A stretch of 64,000 nucleotides of DNA, from contig CAKNXK010000010.1 in assembly GCA_932182025.1 (NCBI GenBank), forward strand, positions 195,177 to 259,176, written 5' to 3'. A program made the translations under genes and the position numbers. This DNA comes from an uncultured Candidatus Melainabacteria bacterium. GTDB lineage: Bacteria; Cyanobacteriota; Vampirovibrionia; Gastranaerophilales; Gastranaerophilaceae. The notes under the pieces are model-generated. The model made no database searches. It had not been told where the DNA came from and worked only from the letters and a program-made list of their open reading frames with translations. This document shows, in pieces, positions 32,951 to 41,913 of this stretch. Every line of letters begins with the position of its first letter. Position 1 is the first letter of the stretch.

Positions 32951-33814
32951 ATGAAAAAAGCAAGTCCTGAGCTTGTTCAATTTCTTGCTTCTGAAGATAG
33001 CGAAAAAATAAGAATTGCGGACTTATACAGATTTAAACTCACAAATGGAACTGTTCTTGCATACACTTCAGCTGATTTTGACATTATTTACAAAGATTTG
33101 ATATATTCTTGCGACAGTGCTTGCATTGCTCGTTCTGAAATATCATGGGACTGCGGTTTGTCGGTTGATGATGTAACAATTGAGTTGAATCCGTCAGACG
33201 AAAATCTTGTAGGAACTGTCAGAATGATTGAAGCCTTCAGGAATGGAACTTTCGACGGTGCTGAAATTCAAATAGATCTTGCATTTTATAAGGACGGCTG
33301 GGACAAAGAACCACTTGTTCTTGAAAATATGTTCAGTGGGAATGTTGATGTTGAAGAAGTATCGGGAAGCTATGTCAAACTTAATGTCAAATCATTGACA
33401 GAACTTTTGAATCAAGATTTTCCTTCGGCTGTTTATCAGGCTTCATGTTCTTATTCTTTATACTGCAACGCTTGCGGTGTAAAAAAAGAAGACCATTTTG
33501 AAAAAAATACTGTTGAGAGCGGAAGCACTCGAAAGAAAATTGTTTGTTATTTGTACAGGACCGGAAGTTATTATCAAAACGGAGTAATTGAATTCATAAG
33601 CGGTGCAAATAAGAACATAAAGAAATCAATCAAGCAGCAATCAAACGGACTTCTTGAATTGTCAACCCCGCTTCCTTTTGAACCTAAAAAGGGCGACTGG
33701 TTCATTGTTTCTGCGGGCTGCGACAAAACAATTTCAATGTGCAAGCAAAAATTTTTCAATCTTGCAAATTACAACGGAACTCCGTTCATTCCGAAAGCTG
33801 ATTCAAGTCTGTAA
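32951..33814 (+). CDS. DUF2163/BR0599-type tail hub protein
   Basis: A 287-residue protein. The DUF2163 region (DLYRFKLTNGTVLAYTSADF, ISWDCGLSVDDVTIELNPSD) is followed by a C-terminal domain with CNACGVKKEDH and CDKTISMCKQKFFNLANYNG. These Cys segments bind an iron-sulfur cluster in GTA hub proteins. The ATG at 32951 follows GAGGAGAAAAAACA. Confidence 0.88.
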   Translation: MKKASPELVQFLASEDSEKIRIADLYRFKLTNGTVLAYTSADFDIIYKDLIYSCDSACIARSEISWDCGLSVDDVTIELNPSDENLVGTVRMIEAFRNGTFDGAEIQIDLAFYKDGWDKEPLVLENMFSGNVDVEEVSGSYVKLNVKSLTELLNQDFPSAVYQASCSYSLYCNACGVKKEDHFEKNTVESGSTRKKIVCYLYRTGSYYQNGVIEFISGANKNIKKSIKQQSNGLLELSTPLPFEPKKGDWFIVSAGCDKTISMCKQKFFNLANYNGTPFIPKADSSL

Positions 33815-33824
33815 AGGAGAAAAA

Positions 33825-34316
33825 ATGAACCCTGATATTGAAAGAATAAGCAAACTCAAACCATATTCAAAAAGATATATAAAACATCACGAAGAAGAAA
33901 TCAGACAAGACATTGTACGAATCGCAAAGAAATATCTCGGTGCAAGGTATCACATCAATGGAATGCTTCCTTATAGGGCTTCAGACTGTCACACTTTGTT
34001 GATTATGGTTTTTGCAGAAGCCCGATTGATTAAATTGTTTCAGCCTGAATTCTACCGACCTGACTTCAGTTTTCATACATGTAAAGAAACATATTTGCAA
34101 GGAATTCAAAAGTTTGGAACAGAAACACGGAAAAAACGTCCAGGGGACATTATTCTTTATAGATATGCAAAACTAATCGACCACGCGGGAATTGTTATTG
34201 ATGAAGACGGAACAATGATTGATAACTGCATTACTCGCGGCTGTACATTGCAAGACTACAATCAAGAAGTCAACAAAAACAGAGAAGTTGCAACATATTC
34301 ATTTTGGCAAGAGTAG
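33825..34316 (+). CDS. NlpC/P60-type tail peptidase
   Basis: A 163-residue NlpC/P60 protein. YRASDCHTLL holds the catalytic cysteine and LIDHAGIVIDED the histidine. In this position it cuts peptidoglycan during injection. The ATG at 33825 follows AAAGGAGAAAA. A longer upstream frame is only the shadow of the previous gene. Confidence 0.88.
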   Translation: MNPDIERISKLKPYSKRYIKHHEEEIRQDIVRIAKKYLGARYHINGMLPYRASDCHTLLIMVFAEARLIKLFQPEFYRPDFSFHTCKETYLQGIQKFGTETRKKRPGDIILYRYAKLIDHAGIVIDEDGTMIDNCITRGCTLQDYNQEVNKNREVATYSFWQE

Positions 34317-34325
34317 GAAAGAAAC

Positions 34326-37300
34326 ATGGGTTTTCAAAGACAAAAAACACAGGCGGTGTCGCAGACAGAGCCGCGAATAAATGCGTTAAAATATGAACAA
34401 TCTACATTCGGCGCAACAAAGTCTGTTGTCTATGGAACAAACAGAATTTGCGGAAACATTATTGAAAGCGTTGATTTTGTTTCTACTGCTCACACAACAA
34501 GCGGCGGACGTATGGGGAAAGGTGGACGTGGCGGCGGTCAATCTGAAACAACTTACACATATACTGCAAGGGTTTTAATAGGACTTTGTTTCGGTGAAAT
34601 TCAAGGAATAAAAAAAATCCTTGTGGGTGATGAAGTCCTTTCGCTTGCTGATGTTGGTTTCAATCTTTTTCGTGGAACAAATGAACAGGGAGCATGGGGG
34701 GAAATGCAAACCTTACACCCTGAACGCGCTTTGAATTATAGAAACCTTGCTTATGTTGCAGGGAATATTGATTTGACATCTTCGGCAGGAGTTCCGCAAT
34801 TTAATTTTGAAGTCAATGGAAAGTTCACAGCGAACAAAGACGATGTTGACCCTGTCATTACTGAAGGTTTTAATTTTTCCACAAGTTCGGGAACATTAAC
34901 AACGGTAACAGGTGAACTTGACTATGCTCAATATTACAAATCGGACAAAAGCTGTCAACTTGTCTATTACACCGCAAACGGCGAAGAAAAGACGGTTGAA
35001 AACTTCACAAGATATTCAAAGAACGGCAGCAAATATTCATTCAATTTAAACGGTTACGGAGCAATATCAGCTCACATATATTTGACATACAATTCAACAA
35101 TCAGACTCGACGCAAACCCTAAAGACATTATTTTTGATATTCTCACTAATTCTGTTTACGGAGCTGGTTTTCCTGAAGAAGCAATTGAAGACTTGCAAAA
35201 TTTTTCTGATTTTTGCATTGCTTCAAATGTCTTTCTTTCTCCCGTTTATGATTCACAAAATGAATGTCAGGAAATTTTGTCAAATATCGCAGAAATTGCG
35301 AATTCAACTTTTGTGTGGTCGCAAGGAAAATTGAAAGTCGTTCCACTGGGCGATGCTGAATTGTCTGCAAATGGCAAGACGTGGAAGCCTGACCTTACTC
35401 CGATTTATGATTTGACGGAAGATGATTTCATTGCAGACGATGAACCCGTAGTCTGCACAAGAACGCAACAGGCGGACGTTTACAATTCAGTAAAACTCGA
35501 ATATTTGAACCGGGCGAATGACTATAATCTTGAAGTTGTTGAAGCTCAAGACCTTGCAGACATAGAACTTCACGGACTGCGTCCAGCAGACACACTGAAG
35601 GCTCACGAAATTTGCACAGACGAAGTTGCACAACGCACAGTCCAGCTTGCACTTGAAAGAATGCTTGCTGCTCGTAACAAATACAAGTTCAAATTGCCGT
35701 TGAAGTTTATTCTTCTTGAACCCGCAGACATTGTGACAATCACATATAAGAAACTGGGGCTTGAAAGAGAACTTGTCAGAATTAAATCAATCAGCGAAGA
35801 CGACGGGCAGCTTCAGCTTGAAGTTGAAGAACTTGTTGTCGGAGCGGCAACTCCTGCAAAAATCGCACATCAAAGGGCAGAAGGAACAAAAATTGACTAT
35901 TCTCAAGGGGTCGGAAATATCAACCCCGCTGTTGTATTTGAACCGCCTTTTGAACTTACTCAAGAAACACTTGAAGTATGGGTCGGAATTTCTTCTCCCG
36001 AAAATCTTTTCGGCGGTGCTGAAGTGTGGGTTTCAGACGACGGCGAAACATACAGAAAAGAAGGCGAATTGACACAGCCTGTCAGACAGGGAGTTTTGAC
36101 AGAAACGCTTCCGCTTTCAAACGAAGACATCGACAAAATTCACGACCTTTGTGTTGATGTTTCAATGAGCAAAGCAGAGCTTCTTTCGGGTTCAAAGCAA
36201 GATTCCGAAAGATTGAACACTCTTTGCTATGTTGACGGAGAATTGCTTGCTTACGCTGACGCTGAACTTGTTGACGATTACAAATATGAACTTTCATATT
36301 TGAATCGTTCTGCATACGCAACAGAAGCAAAGGCACACAATGCGGGAACTCAATTTTGCAGAATTGACACTCCCGCATTTTTAAAAATTCCGTTCACAAA
36401 AGACGACATCGGAAAGAAAATTGCAGTCAAACTTCCGACATTCAACACCTTCAGAGCTGGTTTTCAATCGCTTGCAGAAGTTGAACCTTATTTCTATACA
36501 ATCAAAGGAACTGCACTTCAACAAGCCCCTGAAGATGTTCAAGGACTTACAAGTTATTATTCGGACGGCTTCAATGTTATCAAATGGCAGCCAGTGGACG
36601 ACACACGTCCGATTGTTTATGAAATCAGGAAGGGCGACAGCTGGGCGAAAGGTCAAGTTCTTGGGAGAATTGCAGCGAACAGATACAATGCAGACGGCAA
36701 CGGAATATATTTCATCAAAGCGTTTGCTCCCGATTACGGAGTGTATTCTGAACACGCAGCAGTCATTGAAATTTCAGGAGCAAGACTTGTCAAAAACGTG
36801 ATTGCAATTCATGACGAAAAAGCTGAAGGCTGGAAGGGTGAAAAATCTGAATTTGTAACAGTGAACGAATTCGGAGAATTGACTTTGACAAGCACAACGC
36901 TTTTTTCTGAAATCGAACTGTTGTCAAAGGTTGGCTCTTTAGTTTTGGGCGGAACGCTTGCAACTTATGGAACTTACGAAGCAAAAAACGTGATTGACAT
37001 CGGAGCTGCTGCAAGCTGTTATATTTCTTGTGATTATTCCTTTGTCGGCGAAGATCCGTTCAGTTTGTTTTCACAGATTGAACTCTTTTCGCTTGTTCAA
37101 AGTTTGTCAGGAAGCAACGGAGCTGAAATTGTCAATTCAAAAATTCAGATTGCTATTGCTGGGGACGACGACGAATTCGGAGAATGGCAAGACTTTATTG
37201 CTGGAGAATATTTCGGGAAGAAATTCAAATTCAGAGCAGTTCTTGCGTCGAATTCAACTTCTATTGTTGCAAAATTACACGATTTCAAAATAGGTGTTGA

Positions 37301-37535
37301 CGTTCCTGACATTGTTGAAACCGGGAACGGAATTCTTATCCCGGCAGAAGGAACAACAATTCAGTTTGCAAAGCATTTTCACGCAACCCCGAATGTTCAA
37401 GTCACTATCTTGAACAAAGAACAAGGGGACGACGAAATCATAAGCAATCCGACAACCGATTCTTTTGACATTGTAATTACAAACAATGAACAACCAGTTC
37501 AAAAAACAATCAATTATGTAGTTCAAGGATATTAA
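34326..37535 (+). CDS. Tail tip attachment protein (gpJ/GTA-like)
   Basis: A 1069-residue tail tip protein. N-terminal region: NALKYEQSTFGATKSVVYGT, the Gly-rich GRMGKGGRGGGQ, then GLCFGEIQGIKKILVGDEV. Central segments such as DIIFDILTNSVYGAGFPEEA and ADIVTITYKKLG are typical of phage tail protein domains found in GTA and lambda J. The C-terminal part is beta-rich. It lies at the end of the conserved tail block and before the variable fibre genes. Confidence 0.9.
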   Translation: MGFQRQKTQAVSQTEPRINALKYEQSTFGATKSVVYGTNRICGNIIESVDFVSTAHTTSGGRMGKGGRGGGQSETTYTYTARVLIGLCFGEIQGIKKILVGDEVLSLADVGFNLFRGTNEQGAWGEMQTLHPERALNYRNLAYVAGNIDLTSSAGVPQFNFEVNGKFTANKDDVDPVITEGFNFSTSSGTLTTVTGELDYAQYYKSDKSCQLVYYTANGEEKTVENFTRYSKNGSKYSFNLNGYGAISAHIYLTYNSTIRLDANPKDIIFDILTNSVYGAGFPEEAIEDLQNFSDFCIASNVFLSPVYDSQNECQEILSNIAEIANSTFVWSQGKLKVVPLGDAELSANGKTWKPDLTPIYDLTEDDFIADDEPVVCTRTQQADVYNSVKLEYLNRANDYNLEVVEAQDLADIELHGLRPADTLKAHEICTDEVAQRTVQLALERMLAARNKYKFKLPLKFILLEPADIVTITYKKLGLERELVRIKSISEDDGQLQLEVEELVVGAATPAKIAHQRAEGTKIDYSQGVGNINPAVVFEPPFELTQETLEVWVGISSPENLFGGAEVWVSDDGETYRKEGELTQPVRQGVLTETLPLSNEDIDKIHDLCVDVSMSKAELLSGSKQDSERLNTLCYVDGELLAYADAELVDDYKYELSYLNRSAYATEAKAHNAGTQFCRIDTPAFLKIPFTKDDIGKKIAVKLPTFNTFRAGFQSLAEVEPYFYTIKGTALQQAPEDVQGLTSYYSDGFNVIKWQPVDDTRPIVYEIRKGDSWAKGQVLGRIAANRYNADGNGIYFIKAFAPDYGVYSEHAAVIEISGARLVKNVIAIHDEKAEGWKGEKSEFVTVNEFGELTLTSTTLFSEIELLSKVGSLVLGGTLATYGTYEAKNVIDIGAAASCYISCDYSFVGEDPFSLFSQIELFSLVQSLSGSNGAEIVNSKIQIAIAGDDDEFGEWQDFIAGEYFGKKFKFRAVLASNSTSIVAKLHDFKIGVDVPDIVETGNGILIPAEGTTIQFAKHFHATPNVQVTILNKEQGDDEIISNPTTDSFDIVITNNEQPVQKTINYVVQGY

Positions 37536-37553
37536 ACAATAAAAAAATATAGA

Positions 37554-37582
37554 AAAACCCCGTCAAATCAGGCGGGGCTTTT
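37554..37582 (+). terminator. Terminator after tail tip gene
   Basis: ACCCCG and CGGGG pair around a TCAAATCAGG loop, followed by CTTTTCT. Confidence 0.75.
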
Positions 37583-37607
37583 CTGTTGCACAAAGGAAGG
37601 AGAAAAA

Positions 37608-38120
37608 ATGCAATCTTCAGTCGAAATCAAAGACGGAACAGGGCTTGAAGTATTAACTCAATTGAATGCAGCGTTTCAAACGCTTGCAAGCTGCAACACA
37701 GGAGCTTCTGAACCGACGGAAACATATCCTGCTATGCACTGGCTTGATACTTCAGGAGCAAACGCAGTCTTGAAACAGAGAAACGCTGACAACACAGCAT
37801 GGATTGAACGCGGAACTTTTATTGACAACAAGTTTCACAGTGCTGACAGAACTCAAATCATTGTCAGAGAATTAACACTTTCAACGGATTGGGAAGGCGA
37901 CAGCGTTCCATTCACACAAGAAATTGAAGTTGAAGAATTGTCTGAAACTGACGCTCCGACAATCACAATTGTTCCAGCCGGGACACATAGTGAACAAATG
38001 GCACAAGTTGCAGAATTTTCAAAAGTTTATCGCGGAGTTACGACGGACGGAAAAATCACATTTTATGCAAAAGAAGCAACTGTTCTTCCTGTTGCTCTAC
38101 AAATGCAGCTTATTAAGTAG
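37608..38120 (+). CDS. Tail fibre-like protein
   Basis: A 170-residue protein. The start VEIKDGTGLEVLTQLNAAFQ and PTETYPAMHWLDTSG are common at the base of phage fibres of the 'minor tail/fibre' kind (MHWxDTS motif). It is followed directly by the DGR target gene and probably connects that protein to the tip. RBS AAGGAGAAAAA. Confidence 0.8.
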   Translation: MQSSVEIKDGTGLEVLTQLNAAFQTLASCNTGASEPTETYPAMHWLDTSGANAVLKQRNADNTAWIERGTFIDNKFHSADRTQIIVRELTLSTDWEGDSVPFTQEIEVEELSETDAPTITIVPAGTHSEQMAQVAEFSKVYRGVTTDGKITFYAKEATVLPVALQMQLIK

Positions 38121-38137
38121 GAAAAGGAGAAAAGAAA

Positions 38138-39691
38138 ATGGCAGAAGTGAATCTCATCGGCGGCGGGTCAACAGGCGGCACTGTCACAACAGGCGGAGCA
38201 GGACTTCCCCCGTCAAATTGTAGAAATTTAGAAATGAAAAAAGAAGGAACTCAAGTTTCTTTGAAATGGACAGACCCTCAAGACACGGTTATTGACGGAC
38301 AATATTTGTGTTCTTGGGGCGGAACAATGATTGTCAGAAAAGCGGGTTCTTATCCTGCAAGCTCGACTGACGGAACTCTTATCAAAGACAGCAAAGTTCG
38401 GGACGCTCATTTTGCTGAAGCACTCGTTGACGAACTTCCTGACACTGAAAATGAATACTTTTACAGAGCTTTTCCTTATTCAGTCAATGGAGTTGTCAAT
38501 CTCGACACGCACAATGCTTTCGGGGCTGTTATTTATGGCTTTTATATTGATACACTCGACCCGAACCCCGCAACACGTGTTCATTATATTGAAGACAACG
38601 AATATTTCAAGCCCGCAAAAATGAATTTCTCAACCGGGCTTTTTGATTATGGCGACTGGGCTGACGCGTGGTTTATAAGAAACTTGCGTCCTTGTATGCT
38701 GAAAAATGACGGCACTGTTGACTATGAACTGTACGAATACAACTACGCTTTGAAAAAAGACGGAGAACCTTCAGACATCGCAAATGCTTCTTATAACGGC
38801 AATGCAATGATTGGAATTCCGCAAGTATGGCTGAAATATGTCAAAGTCGGAACTCGTTTCTATGTTTATATAGCAAACAAGCAAGTTGATTCAGCTTTCA
38901 AAGCGTATGCTCACATAAACAACAACGGCGATTTGCTCGACGAAATATTCTTGCCGATATATGAAGGAAGTTTGATTTCAGGCAAGCTCCGCTCATTGTC
39001 AGGGCAAAGACCTGAAAGCAGCACAACAAGCGAAGCAGAAAGAAACGCAGCTGTTGCAAACGGCGAAGGCTGGTTCACAGGAGTTCTTGCAGACTGGCTT
39101 CTTATTCAAATGCTGACAGTTTTAATCGGCAGAACAACTGATTCTCAAGGAACATTCGGCAACGGGCATTATTCAGGCGGAACTCAAGCGTCACACTTGC
39201 ATACAACAGGTGCTTTGAATACAAAAGGGCTGTTTTGGGGTTCTTCAGGTAATGAAGGAATAAAAATGTTCGGGCAAGAAAACGCAACGGGCGACCGCTG
39301 GGAAAGAATTGCGGGCTGGATAAATGTTTCAGGAACTCAAAAAATAAAATTAACATACGGCACAGAAGACGGTTCAACAGCGACAGGATACAACGAAACG
39401 GGTTCAGGATATATTGCAATCGGAGCAGCCCCTTCAGGAACGTCAGGCGGTTATATAAGCAAGGCAGCCTTAACTCAATGGGGAATTTTTCCTTGCGAAG
39501 CGAGCGGAAGTTCTTCAACTTTCTATTGTGACGGTTTGTGGTTCAACAATGGACAGACGGATTATGCCCTTGTCGGTGGCGATTGCTCCGATGGCTCGCT
39601 TGTTGGTGCTTTTGCGTCGAACCTGAACGATGTTCCCTCGCAGGTGGACTGGCCCCTCGGGGCGTCCCTTTCTTGTAAACCCCTTCTATAA
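38138..39691 (+). CDS. DGR target: variable receptor-binding tail protein
   Basis: A 517-residue protein whose C-terminus is diversified. The N-terminus is Gly/Thr-rich (GGGSTGGTVTTGGAG), then a fibronectin-like segment (EGTQVSLKWTDP), an unknown middle, and from about 455 a C-type-lectin-like end (GLWFNN, YALVGGDCSDGSLVGAFASN, DWPLGASLSC) typical of DGR variable proteins. The last 37 or so codons are the variable repeat. It lies just downstream of a fibre gene, so it is likely the receptor-binding tip. RBS AAAGGAGAAAAGAAA. Confidence 0.93.
   Translation: MAEVNLIGGGSTGGTVTTGGAGLPPSNCRNLEMKKEGTQVSLKWTDPQDTVIDGQYLCSWGGTMIVRKAGSYPASSTDGTLIKDSKVRDAHFAEALVDELPDTENEYFYRAFPYSVNGVVNLDTHNAFGAVIYGFYIDTLDPNPATRVHYIEDNEYFKPAKMNFSTGLFDYGDWADAWFIRNLRPCMLKNDGTVDYELYEYNYALKKDGEPSDIANASYNGNAMIGIPQVWLKYVKVGTRFYVYIANKQVDSAFKAYAHINNNGDLLDEIFLPIYEGSLISGKLRSLSGQRPESSTTSEAERNAAVANGEGWFTGVLADWLLIQMLTVLIGRTTDSQGTFGNGHYSGGTQASHLHTTGALNTKGLFWGSSGNEGIKMFGQENATGDRWERIAGWINVSGTQKIKLTYGTEDGSTATGYNETGSGYIAIGAAPSGTSGGYISKAALTQWGIFPCEASGSSSTFYCDGLWFNNGQTDYALVGGDCSDGSLVGAFASNLNDVPSQVDWPLGASLSCKPLL
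39565..39676 (+). repeat. DGR variable repeat (VR)
   Basis: 112 bp that match the template repeat 436 bp downstream at 101 positions. All 11 differences are at template adenines (to G, C or T), and none of the 92 non-adenine positions differs. This is the mark of adenine-specific mutagenic retrohoming. Confidence 0.97.
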
Positions 39692-39715
39692 GGGGGTTTG
39701 GGGGATTTCTCCCCC
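39677..39715 (+). promoter_or_regulatory. Hairpins directly after VR
   Basis: AAACCCCTT-CTAT-AAGGGGGTTT (39677-39699) starts at the first base after VR. A second stem GGGGG-ATTTCT-CCCCC (39700-39715) follows. A hairpin or cruciform just past the VR aids retrohoming in other DGRs. It may also terminate transcription. Confidence 0.75.
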
Positions 39716-39845
39716 ATATCATTAAAGCCGAAGGCTTTTCGACGCAAATTTTTTTCGGGTTGAAAGAAGCAGCTGAAAAGGTTGTTTCTTTCTTCCTTGA
39801 ATTTGTTTGTATTATAATAAAATTAAAAATAGGGACATAAAAAGT

Positions 39846-39957
39846 TGCCCTTGTCGGTGGCTCTTGTATCAACGGGTTGTTGAATGGCTCTTTCTGCTCG
39901 AACTTGAACGAATTGCCGTCGAACTCGACATGGGACATCGGGGCGTCCACTTCTTAT
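39846..39957 (+). repeat. Orphan variable-repeat copy
   Basis: 112 bp aligned gaplessly to TR and VR, with identical first 16 bases and conserved TCGAAC, ATCGGGGCGTCC and TCTTAT. Unlike VR it differs from TR also at non-adenine sites. It reads ALVGGSCINGLLNGSF and SNLNELPS but has a stop codon one codon upstream, so it is detached from any protein. It is probably the tail of an older target gene. A long open frame across this region at 39807-40115 is in the wrong phase for the repeat. Confidence 0.85.
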
Positions 39958-40000
39958 TTTTGATTTTTATAATAGAATATAGAAAAGGGGTTCAAGAAGT

Positions 40001-40112
40001 TGCCCTTGTCGGTGGCAATTGCAACAATGGCTCGCTTGTTGGTGCTTTTGCGTCGAACCTGAACAATGTTCCCTCGCAGGTGAACTGGAACATCGGGGCG
40101 TCCATTTCTTAT
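40001..40112 (+). repeat. DGR template repeat (TR)
   Basis: 112 bp with 20 adenines, many in AAC or AAT codons (translation GGNCNNGSLVGAF, NNVPSQVNWNIGASISY). That is the usual TR design, letting A-mutagenesis reach most amino acids. It precedes the reverse transcriptase by 158 bp. The interval 40113-40270 has an open frame of about 42 codons (SCVPCPHGKNLSQK) without a start. It may belong to the TR RNA or be a gene relic. Confidence 0.96.
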
Positions 40113-40270
40113 TAACAAAAATCAATAATGCTTCTTGTGTTCCTTGCCCGCATGGCAAAAATTTGTCGCAGAAGGTATGGATTAGTAACATAAGTAGAAA
40201 CGGAGAATATATATTCAAAGAATTTGCGGTTGAAAGTCCATAAGACAGATAAGAAAGGAAAAATCAAATT

Positions 40271-41545
40271 GTGGTGAAATCTTATAATCATTTATTTGAA
40301 AAAGTAATAAGTGATTATAATTTGAGCCTTGCAATTGATAATGCAACCGCAGAAAAAGACGAAAAAAGCGGAGCAAAAGACCGTGCTGAACATATTCAAA
40401 AGAATAAAGTTCAATATATAAAGAAAATAAAGCAAATGCTTTTGAATCAAGAGTTCAAAGCTAAAAAGCACAGAGCAGATATTTTCTACGACCATACTTC
40501 ACATAAATACAGGCTCATTTTGAAACCTGACCTTGAAGACGAACAGATTATTCACTGGGCTGTTATTCAAGTTTTACAACCGATTTTTATGCGTGGAATG
40601 TATGAGTATTCTTGCGGCTCTATTCCGGGACGTGGTCCGCATTATGGGAAGAAGGCAATTGAAAAATTTATTCATAGACACCCTGCTGATTGCAAGTATG
40701 TTTTAGAATTCGACATCAAAAAATTTTATCCCTCTATTGATACAGATATTTTGAAGCAAAAACTTCGTCGCATTATTCACGACGAAAAAATGATGTTTTT
40801 GCTTGAACAAATTATTGATTCAAATATTGCAGTTTTTGAAGACGGACACGAAGAACGCGTCGGAGTTCCTATCGGTTATTATACTTCGCAATGGTTCGGG
40901 AATTTTTATTTGCAAGACTTGGATCATTATATCAAGCAAGATTTGAAAGCTGCGGGGCTGTTTCGCTATGTTGATAATGTCGAAATATTCGGAAGAAATA
41001 AAAAAGAATTACACAAATCATTCAATTTGATTAAGTTTGAACTTTCAAAATTGAAACTCAAAGTCAAAGAGAATTATCAACTTTATAGATTTGATTATAT
41101 TGATAAAAAAGACGGGAAAAGAAAAGGACGTTTTGTTGATTTTATGGGGTTTCGTTTTTATCGGGACAAAACAACAATCCGTCGGGCGACAATGCTCAAA
41201 GCAACCAGAAAAGCACGCAAAATGAGCAAAAAGCCGAAAATAACCGCGTTTGACAGCTGTCAACTTATGAGCAGGCTCGGAGTATTTAAACACACAAACA
41301 CTCGCGGAGTATTTGAAAAATACATCAAACCGTATGTCAATATAAAAAATTGCAGGCAGGCAATAAGAACAAGACAGTTAAAAATAAATAAAAATAAGGA
41401 GAAAAAGCAATGTTCAACTTCAGAAAATCAGAAAGTTTTGAAAAACCCGTCAAACTCGACGAAACAAGTTCCGAAAACGGAGTTTATATCAGAATCAACG
41501 TGTCAGCTGACACTGTTTCCGATAATGACGGAAACGAAAAAATAA
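40271..41545 (+). CDS. DGR reverse transcriptase
   Basis: A 424-residue reverse transcriptase. Motif A is FDIKKFYPSID (D148). GVPIGYYTSQ (198-207) is the DGR form of motif 4, with SQ where other groups have SP. The catalytic box reads YVDN (233-236) instead of YxDD. FVDFMGFRFYRDKTTI and AFDSCQLMSRLGVF follow. GTG start after AAGGAAAAATC. The C-terminal 45 residues overlap the next gene and look non-homologous, as if an earlier stop had been lost. No avd gene is seen nearby. Confidence 0.95.
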   Translation: MVKSYNHLFEKVISDYNLSLAIDNATAEKDEKSGAKDRAEHIQKNKVQYIKKIKQMLLNQEFKAKKHRADIFYDHTSHKYRLILKPDLEDEQIIHWAVIQVLQPIFMRGMYEYSCGSIPGRGPHYGKKAIEKFIHRHPADCKYVLEFDIKKFYPSIDTDILKQKLRRIIHDEKMMFLLEQIIDSNIAVFEDGHEERVGVPIGYYTSQWFGNFYLQDLDHYIKQDLKAAGLFRYVDNVEIFGRNKKELHKSFNLIKFELSKLKLKVKENYQLYRFDYIDKKDGKRKGRFVDFMGFRFYRDKTTIRRATMLKATRKARKMSKKPKITAFDSCQLMSRLGVFKHTNTRGVFEKYIKPYVNIKNCRQAIRTRQLKINKNKEKKQCSTSENQKVLKNPSNSTKQVPKTEFISESTCQLTLFPIMTETKK

Positions 41546-41913
41546 AATATTCATATCTTGAAGCATATTGCAGCAAAGAAGAATTTGAACAATTCAAGCT
41601 CGCTTGCAGGGTACAGAATAAAGATGTCACAGCAGAACAGATTGAATATGATTACAAGCTCGACACCCCCGTTGAATACGAAGAAACAGGCTTCACTTAT
41701 AAGCCGAAATGGGCTGAAGAAATTTACATCGGTTTAATTGAAAAAGGAACAAAATTTCCTTCAATATTCCCCATGTTGATTTATGATTCAACAAAGAAAA
41801 AAGAACGAGCTGTCGAAATGACGCTTCAAGACCTTACTGCATTGACAATGTTTCTTGCTGCAAAACAGCAACAGTATTTCAAAGAGAAAAAAGAAGCAGA
41901 AATCGAAGAATAA
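41410..41913 (+). CDS. Phage protein downstream of DGR, unknown
   Basis: A 167-residue protein (FNFRKSESFEKPVKLDETSS, YSYLEAYCSKEEFEQFKLAC, ERAVEMTLQDLTALTMFLAA). Its last part resembles tail-adjacent small proteins that act as fibre chaperones. It starts with AAGGAGAAAAAGCA inside the end of the RT gene, 136 bp before the RT stop. A DGR accessory role is possible, but it does not resemble the barrel-forming Avd. Confidence 0.68.
   Translation: MFNFRKSESFEKPVKLDETSSENGVYIRINVSADTVSDNDGNEKIKYSYLEAYCSKEEFEQFKLACRVQNKDVTAEQIEYDYKLDTPVEYEETGFTYKPKWAEEIYIGLIEKGTKFPSIFPMLIYDSTKKKERAVEMTLQDLTALTMFLAAKQQQYFKEKKEAEIEE

Noticed and set aside
39807..40115. A 102-codon frame covering the orphan repeat and TR
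   Set aside because: It is in the wrong phase for both repeats, whose coding phase is fixed by the VR. Its openness is a by-product of the repeats.
41410..41913. DGR accessory factor Avd
   Set aside because: Position fits, but the protein is longer and acidic, and lacks the short basic helical character of Avd.
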